11,166 bases of DNA from Deltaproteobacteria bacterium CG07_land_8_20_14_0_80_60_11. Lineage in GTDB: Bacteria > Desulfobacterota > Desulfobaccia > Desulfobaccales > 0-14-0-80-60-11. This document shows, in pieces, positions 5,820 to 11,166 of the stretch (positions within the stretch are counted from its first letter, which is position 1; the number at the start of each line of letters is the position of its first letter). Below the pieces are notes generated by a model, which made no database searches, was not told where the DNA came from, and saw only the letters and a program-made list of their open reading frames with translations. A program made the translations under genes and the position numbers. The stretch is taken from contig PEWM01000023.1 in the NCBI GenBank assembly GCA_002779455.1, positions 1 to 11,166 of the forward strand, written 5' to 3'.

Positions 5820-7145
5820 CTAAACCTTCTGGCCGATATGGAAGTAAGTGAATCCCAGATTGGCCAACTTGGCCGGATTGTAAAGATTGCGGCCGTCAAA
5901 AATTACCGAGGCCTGCATCAGGGAGTGCATCCGTTCAAAATCAGGCTCCCGGAATTTGGTCCACTCGGTGCAAATAATCAGGGCCTCCGCGCCTTCCAGG
6001 GCCTCGTAGGACGAAGCGGCATAGGCCACGGCCGGATGGTCCCCGAAGTGCTGCCGGGTCGCAGGCATGGCCTCCGGGTCATAGGCCTGAACCCGGGCCC
6101 CCATTTCCAGCAGGCGCGAGATGACGGTCAACGCCGGGGCCTCACGGATGTCGTCCGTTTGGGGCTTAAAGGATAGCCCCCAGACGGCAAACACCCGCCC
6201 CTTCAGGTCGTCCTTAAAGTAAGCCCGTATAACCTCCACGAAGAGCCGGCGCTGGTCCTGGTTGACGACCTCCGCCGCCTCCAGCAGGCGGGGCGTGTAC
6301 CGGCAAGACTTGGCCGTATGAATCAAGGCCTGCATATCCTTGGGAAAACAAGAGCCGCCGTATCCCAAACCCGGAAACAGAAAGAGGGGGCCGACGCGGC
6401 GATCAGACCCGATCCCCCGGCGCACCATATTGATGTTAGCGCCGGTCCGGCTGCAGATGTTAGCGATCTCATTGATAAAGGATATTTTAGTGGCCAAAAA
6501 GGCGTTGGCGGCATACTTGGTCAGTTCGGCGGACACCACGTCCATGACAATGATGGGATGGTTGGTGCGCACAAACGGCGCATACAGCTCCTTCATCAGT
6601 TCCGCCACCCGCACCTCGTCACATCCCGCCACGATGCGGTCCGGCTTCATGAAATCATCAATCGCGGTGCCTTCCTTGAGGAACTCCGGGTTGGAAACCA
6701 CGTCGAATTCAAAGGCTTCGCCCCGGGCCCGCAGTTCTGCCTCCATAACCTGGCGCACCTGCCGGGCCGTACCCACCGGCACGGTGGATTTCTCCACGAT
6801 CACCTTGTAGCCGTTCATGTGGCGGCCGATATCCCGGGCCACTTCCAGCACCATGGACAGGTCGGCGGAGCCGTCCTGGTCCTGGGGCGTGCCCACCGCG
6901 ATGAAGCAGACCAGGCTCTTTTGAATCGCCGGCCCTAATTCGGTGGAGAAAAACAGGCGGTGTTCCTGATAATTGCGTTTAACGTAATCCTCCAGCCCCG
7001 GTTCATAGATGGGAATGCGGCCCTGCTCCAGGGCTTCCACCTTGGCCGCATCCGTGTCCACACAGATAACTTCGTTGCCCATTTCGGCAAAGCAGGCCGC
7101 GGTCACCAGGCCCACATAACCTGCGCCGATGATTGCCAGTTTCAT
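5820..7145 (-). CDS. ugd: UDP-glucose 6-dehydrogenase
   Basis: This enzyme oxidises UDP-glucose to UDP-glucuronate with two NAD+, supplying uronic acid for LPS, capsule or exopolysaccharide. It has 441 residues, the normal length. The N-terminal NAD-binding domain starts with LAIIGAGYVGL (3-13) and Asp30 ends the second strand; VGTP is at 84-87 and EKSTVPVGT at 118-126. Catalytic residues are visible: NPEFLKEG (152-159), Lys210 with Asn214 in LTKYAANAF, and the nucleophile Cys266 in GYGGSCFPKD (261-270), with Asp270. The C-terminal UDP-binding domain has GLSFKPQTDDIREAP (323-337). The ATG is preceded by GGAGGAGG about 11 bases upstream. It starts 40 bases after lptD, so the two are probably co-transcribed. 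GDP-mannose dehydrogenase is related, but the overall motif set fits the UDP-glucose enzyme better. Confidence 0.92.
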   Translation of the reverse strand: MKLAIIGAGYVGLVTAACFAEMGNEVICVDTDAAKVEALEQGRIPIYEPGLEDYVKRNYQEHRLFFSTELGPAIQKSLVCFIAVGTPQDQDGSADLSMVLEVARDIGRHMNGYKVIVEKSTVPVGTARQVRQVMEAELRARGEAFEFDVVSNPEFLKEGTAIDDFMKPDRIVAGCDEVRVAELMKELYAPFVRTNHPIIVMDVVSAELTKYAANAFLATKISFINEIANICSRTGANINMVRRGIGSDRRVGPLFLFPGLGYGGSCFPKDMQALIHTAKSCRYTPRLLEAAEVVNQDQRRLFVEVIRAYFKDDLKGRVFAVWGLSFKPQTDDIREAPALTVISRLLEMGARVQAYDPEAMPATRQHFGDHPAVAYAASSYEALEGAEALIICTEWTKFREPDFERMHSLMQASVIFDGRNLYNPAKLANLGFTYFHIGQKV

Positions 7146-7185
7146 GAATCAGCTAACCTCCTCCAAAGCTCTGGCCTTATTCTCC

Positions 7186-9438
7186 CTAAAACAGATCAGG
7201 CCCTTGTTTATTTTTGCTTTCATCCGGGAAACGCACCGGCGATCGCTTCATTTTCTCTCCTAACCCCGGAATGAACACGGTAAAACCGATCCGCTGATCA
7301 TTCGGCCGGTCGGTGTATGACAGGACGACGCCCCAGCAGTCGCGTTGCAACACCAACCCATACCTTTTTTCCAGTTGATTGTTGGTCTCAAAAGTATGCC
7401 CGTAGGTGACCCAGGTTTTCACGGAGCGCATAAGATTTAGATAGGCTTCGACGTTGATTTGTTTGGCGAAATCCCTGACATAGACATAATTTACATTGAT
7501 ATAGTTCTGGCTTTTATTGTCAAGAATCGTCACTTTAAAATCAGCCCGCTCAAATCCTTCCTGATAAGGGGAAACGCCCACGTTTGATCCCAGGACGAGT
7601 TGCTTCAGGGGATAAAATTGCATTTCTCCCCAGAAATCCGAAAAAGGATGATGCGGCACGGAATTGCCATCCAGCCCCATGCTGGTCTTGTTAAAGAAGG
7701 CGCTCTGGCCCAGGCGGAACCACAGCACATCCCGCACCGTGGTCTGCCCTTGCTCATTCTGGCTGCGCCAGAGAATGTTGTTGGCGAATCCGTAGGTGAG
7801 GGCATTGACGCCGCCGACGGGGTCGTCCCCCTCCCGCACGGGCAGGTTGCGGTTGACCTGCGCCACCCAGCCCTGGTCCAGGGGGTCAAATTGGGGATAG
7901 CGGTGCGGATTAAACCGGGGGATATTGGTGTAGGCCACTTCGGGGCGCAGGATGTGCCGGAAGAAATAGGAGGATTCAGTCCCGCGGCCGTAGTCCCTCG
8001 CCCAGGCCCCGGACAGGGCCATCCTGGAATCAAACGATTGCCGGGGGATAAGTTGCTCCGGCGGGCCGTCGGGAACGGCGTGGTCCACCCGGAACACGGT
8101 CTCCCTGAACCCCACCCGGGAATTGAACGATATGCCCGGCGCCGGTTGCCCTTGCAGACTGATATTAGGATGGAAATCCAGCCGGTCGCCGGTCATGCCG
8201 TGGTTTTGGTAAAAATAATTGTACGACGAACTCAGCCCCAGATAGAACGGCAGCCCGCCCAAGGACACCGGCACCGAATTGAGCGAGGCCCCCGGCGCCC
8301 GGTTGAACAGGTTCGGGTCATTGTTGGCCAGCTTCTCGTAATAGCGGGTGTAGAGCGTAAAATTGGCCAGGGAAAAATTGCGGGCCAGCAAGAAGCTGGA
8401 AACCCGGGTATTTACCTCTTCTTGCTCCAGGTCCCGTCCAAATTCCATGAGCAGTTCCCGGGAATAGCGATTGAGGCCCATATAGCCGAAATTGAAGTCG
8501 GCGAGATAATTGGCATCGCTGACCCGGTCCAGGGTGCCCCGGGCCTCCCAGTCGCCCACGGGCTGGTTGATCATCCCCGAGGCCCAGTAGCGGCGGTTGG
8601 TAGTGTTCTGGGTATAGCTGTCATTCATGTAGAAAAAACGGAAATTGGCCGCGGCCTCATCGTGTCCCCGGCGCCGGTACTCTCCCCCCTGCATGTAACC
8701 CCGGTTGGAAAAGACGGTCTGGTAGAGCGTGAGATCGGAATAGTTGCTGATAGCCCAGTAAAAGGGCGCTTCCACCACCGCCCCCCCCGCCCGGTGCTGC
8801 CCATAGGTAGGGAGGAGAAAGCCGCTTTGCCGGGAGGTCATCACCGGCAGGACGGCCAACGGCAGGTAGAGCACCGGAACCCCGGCCAGGCGGAAGAAAC
8901 TATCCCGGCCCGTGGCATAACCATCCAGGACCACCGAAAGCTGGCGGGCTGAAAAGCTCCACACCGGCCGGTCCGCATCGCACGTAGTGACCTTGGCCTC
9001 CTCGGCGTAATAAGTCTTGTCGCCGGTCTTGCGCATCAGGGGGCTGTCCACATGAAAGTGGTTTTTCTTCAGGAAGAGCCGCGCCCCGGCCATCTCGCCG
9101 CACCGAGTCGCCAGGTTGAATCGGCCTTCCTGGCCGGTAAAGATATCTTCGTCCAGCACCAGGACCACATTGCCCTTGACCCGGGCTATTTTCGTGGCCT
9201 CACTGACCTCCACCTGCTCCGCAGTGATCCGGCGGTCTCCCTGGCGGATTTCCACCTTACCTTCGGCGGTATAGAGGTGGTTGGCGGCATCATAGGTGAC
9301 CGTGTCGGCGCGGATCCTCCAAGGGCCCCCCTCGAAGCGTTCATGCTTGAACAGGTCCATCTCCGTGACCGCCGCGGCGCTCCCGGCGCTGAAGAGGAAG
9401 ATCAGGCACCCTAAGATGAGGATCAAGCGGCGCGCCAA
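7186..9438 (-). CDS. lptD: LPS-assembly outer-membrane protein LptD
   Basis: LptD is the outer-membrane barrel that, with the lipoprotein LptE, inserts LPS into the outer leaflet. With the TTG start at 9438 the protein has 750 residues, normal for the family. Residues 1-23 are a signal peptide: RR, a long hydrophobic core, and likely cleavage after GSAAA. Residues about 38-150 form an OstA/LptA-like beta-jellyroll (RIRADTVTYDAANHLYTAEGKVEI, 41-64). From about 175 on is the LptD barrel with the characteristic FFRLAGVPVLYLPLAVLPV (181-199) and RQSGFLLPTYG (203-213). Cys113 and Cys153 in the N-terminal part and a single Cys701 near the end could make the interdomain disulfide, simpler than the four-Cys E. 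coli pattern. CAGGAG stands six bases before the TTG. A GTG at 9483 would lie between the -35 and -10 of the promoter, so it cannot be the start for that transcript. It appears to be the first gene of the envelope cluster. Confidence 0.93.
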   Translation of the reverse strand: MARRLILILGCLIFLFSAGSAAAVTEMDLFKHERFEGGPWRIRADTVTYDAANHLYTAEGKVEIRQGDRRITAEQVEVSEATKIARVKGNVVLVLDEDIFTGQEGRFNLATRCGEMAGARLFLKKNHFHVDSPLMRKTGDKTYYAEEAKVTTCDADRPVWSFSARQLSVVLDGYATGRDSFFRLAGVPVLYLPLAVLPVMTSRQSGFLLPTYGQHRAGGAVVEAPFYWAISNYSDLTLYQTVFSNRGYMQGGEYRRRGHDEAAANFRFFYMNDSYTQNTTNRRYWASGMINQPVGDWEARGTLDRVSDANYLADFNFGYMGLNRYSRELLMEFGRDLEQEEVNTRVSSFLLARNFSLANFTLYTRYYEKLANNDPNLFNRAPGASLNSVPVSLGGLPFYLGLSSSYNYFYQNHGMTGDRLDFHPNISLQGQPAPGISFNSRVGFRETVFRVDHAVPDGPPEQLIPRQSFDSRMALSGAWARDYGRGTESSYFFRHILRPEVAYTNIPRFNPHRYPQFDPLDQGWVAQVNRNLPVREGDDPVGGVNALTYGFANNILWRSQNEQGQTTVRDVLWFRLGQSAFFNKTSMGLDGNSVPHHPFSDFWGEMQFYPLKQLVLGSNVGVSPYQEGFERADFKVTILDNKSQNYINVNYVYVRDFAKQINVEAYLNLMRSVKTWVTYGHTFETNNQLEKRYGLVLQRDCWGVVLSYTDRPNDQRIGFTVFIPGLGEKMKRSPVRFPDESKNKQGPDLF

Positions 9439-9473
9439 TACCAACTCCTGGAAATCCGTTTCAAAATCGTTGA

Positions 9474-9502
9474 AGCATACCACAGGCCACCTGCTCTTTC
9501 AA
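9474..9502 (-). promoter_or_regulatory. Sigma-70-type extended -10 promoter of lptD
   Basis: On the minus strand there is TTGAAA, a 17-base spacer and TATGCT, with TGG just before the -10 (extended -10). Transcription would start near 9467, leaving a leader of about 29 bases with CAGGAG before the TTG start at 9438. It likely drives lptD and ugd and perhaps hldE. It is the clearest promoter in the window. Confidence 0.65.
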
Positions 9503-9920
9503 GGAAACCGGTACGGGGAACCTCTTGTCCCCGAGAAAGATTATCTTGAGGGGAAGTAGGGGGAAAGGCTGCCCGCGGTTCCGTCAGCCAGAGCAGCCGC
9601 TTTATTTTTGTGATGGTTGCATAACGAGGCTAAAATGATTCGCCGCCGGATAAAACCTGGCCCTTTGGGCAGTCTCTCTTCATAAAGTTTCGTCTCGGGG
9701 GCCACGGCGATTAACCCGGCCGCCGGCCCTTGCGTCCGAGGGGAAGTTGGCATATTATAGCCATAAGCGCCTGAACTGACTCTCCCCATTTCAGACGGCG
9801 CCGCCGGAGGCCTGCCTGCCTCACCCAAAGGCAAAGGCCCCCCAGACAGGCAAAATTCTGGCAGACTGGTGTGCGGCGGACTGGGAAAAGCGACGAAACC
9901 GTTCCGCCAAGTTTCTCTGC
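9503..9920. other. Long gap between the lptD promoter and tRNA-Arg
   Basis: About 420 bases without a supported gene. A minus-strand frame, 9834-9541, could encode 97 residues from a TTG, but it has no recognisable family, no good ribosome binding site and a Pro/Gly/Ala-rich start, so I do not call it. The sequence at 9800-9875 contains several CTGCC and AGGC words and short imperfect inverted repeats. I see no clear tRNA promoter. Confidence 0.4.
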
Positions 9921-9996
9921 GCCCCCGTAGCTCAGTTATGGATAGAGCAATGGATTCCTAATCCATGTGTCGCCCGTTCGAGTCGGGCCGGGGGCA
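9921..9996 (+). tRNA. tRNA-Arg, anticodon CCU
   Basis: It folds as a full cloverleaf. The acceptor is GCCCCCG (9921-9927) with CGGGGGC (9989-9995), and A is the discriminator base. The D stem is GCTC/GAGC. The anticodon stem ATGGA/TCCAT encloses the loop TTCCTAA, giving anticodon CCT, which reads AGG. The T arm is GCCCG-TTCGAGT-CGGGC. CCA is not encoded (CTAACC follows). Its 3' end faces a phage-type integrase 58 bases away, the usual arrangement when a tRNA gene is the attachment site. Confidence 0.95.
9971..9996. other. Probable left attachment site (att) in the 3' part of tRNA-Arg
   Basis: Tyrosine-recombinase elements commonly integrate in the T-arm and acceptor 3' end of tRNA genes and rebuild the gene. 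The integrase lies directly downstream and the tRNA is intact. The matching direct repeat should lie at the far end of the element, beyond the right edge of this window, so the core is not defined here. Confidence 0.5.
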
Positions 9997-10053
9997 CTAA
10001 CCATGCGGGTTTCAGAAAAGCTATTCTTACCGGGTAGTATTTTGGGTAGGACT

Positions 10054-11055
10054 TTATTTTTTTATACCCAGGCTTTGCAGGTAAAGAGACGTGGTGGAAA
10101 TGTCCTCGTGACCAAGGAAATCCCGGATATAGGGTAGCGATTCCCCCCGGTCTGCCAACTCGCTGGCTTTCTGATGTCTCAGGGCATGATAGCCCATCTC
10201 CCTCACCCCGGCTAGCCGGCAGAGGCGGTCAAAAAATTTGTCCCGGTAGTCATATTTCCATCGGGCCGGATCTTCGGGGTGCTTCTTGGCCATCAGGGGG
10301 TTGGTAAAGACATACGGCGAGTGCGGGTTTCGGTTCCATTGGGCGAATTTAAGGGCATTGAAAGCCTTGTCGTTCATATCCACCAACCGAGGGGTCATGT
10401 TGCCCCCCGATTTTTTCCTGGTCCAGAGGCGCACCTGGCGCCGGGTAAAATCCACGTCCTCCCAGGTGAGGTTATTGATTTCCCGCACCCGGCCTGCTAA
10501 TTGCCAGATGGTAAGTAGGTAAGTCCTATCCAGTTCACCAGCCAGATCCAGCACCTTTTGAACATCCTCCACCGGGGGGATGTACTTGACGAACTTTTTC
10601 ACCGGCAGGAACTTAACCCCTCGGCAAGGGTTCCGGCCCAGCACTCCGCTTCCATTGTTCATTTCATATTCAAATACCGACCGTAAACTTACCAGATGTT
10701 TATTGGCATTGCCATTGGTCATCTCCTGGGAGAGCTGAATCATCCGGTCCCGGATCATGTCGGTGCTGATCTCAGAAATGTCAAGGTTTTCCCAATCTCG
10801 GAACTTCTTCAGGCGGGTAATGTTTTGACGCAAACTGTTCGGGAAGTAGGCTTCTACATACCTCAGTCGTTGATTAACTATCTGTGAAAACTCCAAACGG
10901 GTCTTCTGTTGCTTTAAGGCTAATCTTGCCGCGGCTTCGGTATCTTGGGCCTCTTTCATGGTGGCGAACCCGCTTTCTTTGTAAATATTCTTTTTCTCCC
11001 TGAACTCGAAGCACCAGGGCCGCCGCTTCCGATCTTGCCTTTTGTAAACGCTCAT
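10054..11055 (-). CDS. Tyrosine-recombinase integrase of an integrated element
   Basis: A 333-residue phage-type integrase that would catalyse insertion and excision of an element at the neighbouring tRNA-Arg. The N-terminal arm-binding region begins MSVYKRQ and has a short beta-rich segment ending in SGFATMKEAQDTEAAAR (28-44). The core-binding helical domain spans about 55-140. The catalytic domain spans about 160-330 with Arg189 (AGRVREI), a Lys at 214/215 in RKKSGG, His290 and Arg293 (YHALRH), His316 (LGHEDI) and the nucleophile Tyr325 (TTSLYLQ), so the set is complete. The start at 11055 has GGAG seven bases upstream; a longer frame to 11148 lacks this and only shadows the adjacent gene. 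It converges on the tRNA, and its 5' part overlaps the upstream helix-turn-helix frame by 182 bases. Base composition is lower in G+C than in the lpt/hld genes, consistent with acquisition. Confidence 0.92.
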   Translation of the reverse strand: MSVYKRQDRKRRPWCFEFREKKNIYKESGFATMKEAQDTEAAARLALKQQKTRLEFSQIVNQRLRYVEAYFPNSLRQNITRLKKFRDWENLDISEISTDMIRDRMIQLSQEMTNGNANKHLVSLRSVFEYEMNNGSGVLGRNPCRGVKFLPVKKFVKYIPPVEDVQKVLDLAGELDRTYLLTIWQLAGRVREINNLTWEDVDFTRRQVRLWTRKKSGGNMTPRLVDMNDKAFNALKFAQWNRNPHSPYVFTNPLMAKKHPEDPARWKYDYRDKFFDRLCRLAGVREMGYHALRHQKASELADRGESLPYIRDFLGHEDISTTSLYLQSLGIKK

Positions 11056-11166
11056 CCAAAAGCTCCGGGAAGAATGATAAAGGGCCAAACTCCCGAGTTC
11101 CCCCCAGTTCCTGCCAATGGTCATAGACCCATCGCTCAGACCGGCCAAGGATTTTAGCCACCTGGC
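10874..11166 (-). CDS. Partial helix-turn-helix (excisionase-like) protein, cut by the window edge
   Basis: The visible 96 residues begin inside a small DNA-binding domain. QVAKILGRSERWVYDHWQEL matches the first two helices of HTH_17/excisionase-type wing proteins, followed by a short wing (GGTREFGPLSFFPELLDERL). Such genes often sit directly before the integrase and act as excisionase (recombination directionality factor) or repressor. The N-terminus and true start lie beyond 11166. The recognisable domain ends near 11045, about where the integrase starts. The remaining residues, rich in Arg and Lys, run out of frame through the first 180 bases of the integrase to a stop at 10874, so this tail may be unconstrained. 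The HTH fold is fairly secure; the excisionase role is inferred from position. Confidence 0.65.
   Translation of the reverse strand, partial: QVAKILGRSERWVYDHWQELGGTREFGPLSFFPELLDERLQKARSEAAALVLRVQGEKEYLQRKRVRHHERGPRYRSRGKISLKATEDPFGVFTDS

Noticed and set aside
5354..5899. Minus-strand frame running through the ugd-hldE gap
   Set aside because: The GTGFQPV/TGKMPVP string in its product is the translation of the REP hairpins, not a protein domain.
6318..6938. + strand frame of 206 codons opposite ugd
   Set aside because: Shadow of a conserved dehydrogenase gene with no recognisable product.
7600..8952. + strand frame of 450 codons opposite lptD
   Set aside because: Antisense shadow. There is no start signal and no domain, while the opposite strand is an unmistakable LptD.
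9408..9438. Lipobox in the LptD signal peptide (ILGC)
   Set aside because: The Cys is only 11 residues from the start, in the middle of the hydrophobic core, and a good signal peptidase I site (GSAAA) follows. LptD is not a lipoprotein.
9541..9834. Minus-strand 97-codon frame between lptD and the tRNA
   Set aside because: It has a TTG start without a ribosome binding site, low-complexity N-terminus and no known family. It could be real but is not supported.

Overview
The window looks like a Gram-negative bacterial chromosome of fairly high G+C. It carries lptD (outer-membrane LPS assembly), hldE (LPS heptose precursor) and a UDP-glucose dehydrogenase, so the cell should have an LPS outer membrane. 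The hexulose-phosphate synthase/RraA fusion and the dense REP-like intergenic palindromes remind me of the former Deltaproteobacteria (Desulfobacterota), but that placement is an inference. No taxonomic marker gene is present.

Layout. Bases 1-760 are AT-richer than the rest. They hold what looks like the C-terminal remnant of an SGNH-type polysaccharide acyltransferase or hydrolase on the + strand, ending in a GC-rich palindromic tail. From 761 to 9438 six genes all lie on the minus strand. In transcription order they are lptD (9438-7186), a UDP-glucose 6-dehydrogenase (7145-5820), hldE (5648-4152), a PHP-domain phosphoesterase (3980-3051), then hxlB (2763-2146) and an hxlA-rraA fusion (2050-761). 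A good extended -10 promoter precedes lptD and fixes its start. The hxl pair has its own roughly 290-base upstream region, with a putative sigma-54 site and a palindrome. Bases 9503-9920 hold no gene I can support. A tRNA-Arg(CCU) lies at 9921-9996. Downstream of it, and convergent with it, are a tyrosine-recombinase integrase (11055-10054) and the end of a small helix-turn-helix gene that runs off the right edge. This is the edge of an integrated element that continues to the right.

How the genes work together. HldE makes ADP-heptose precursors for the LPS inner core, the dehydrogenase makes UDP-glucuronate for surface glycans, and LptD places finished LPS in the outer leaflet, so 4152-9438 is an envelope cluster. 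HxlA and HxlB are the two signature enzymes of the ribulose monophosphate pathway: formaldehyde plus ribulose-5-phosphate gives hexulose-6-phosphate, then fructose-6-phosphate, or the reverse to make pentose. The RraA-like domain fused to HxlA has no established role in that pathway.

The most interesting non-coding feature is the set of palindromic elements between the minus-strand genes. A G/C-homopolymer hairpin fills most of the hxlB-hxlA gap, a three-hairpin REP cluster lies between ugd and hldE, and a perfect 13-base palindrome lies upstream of the PHP gene. One 12-base word encodes Pro-Pro-Gly-Gly at or near the C-terminus of two unrelated proteins. I found no CRISPR array, toxin-antitoxin pair or recognisable defence system in the visible sequence. 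If there is a novel cargo it lies to the right, inside the element bounded by the tRNA.
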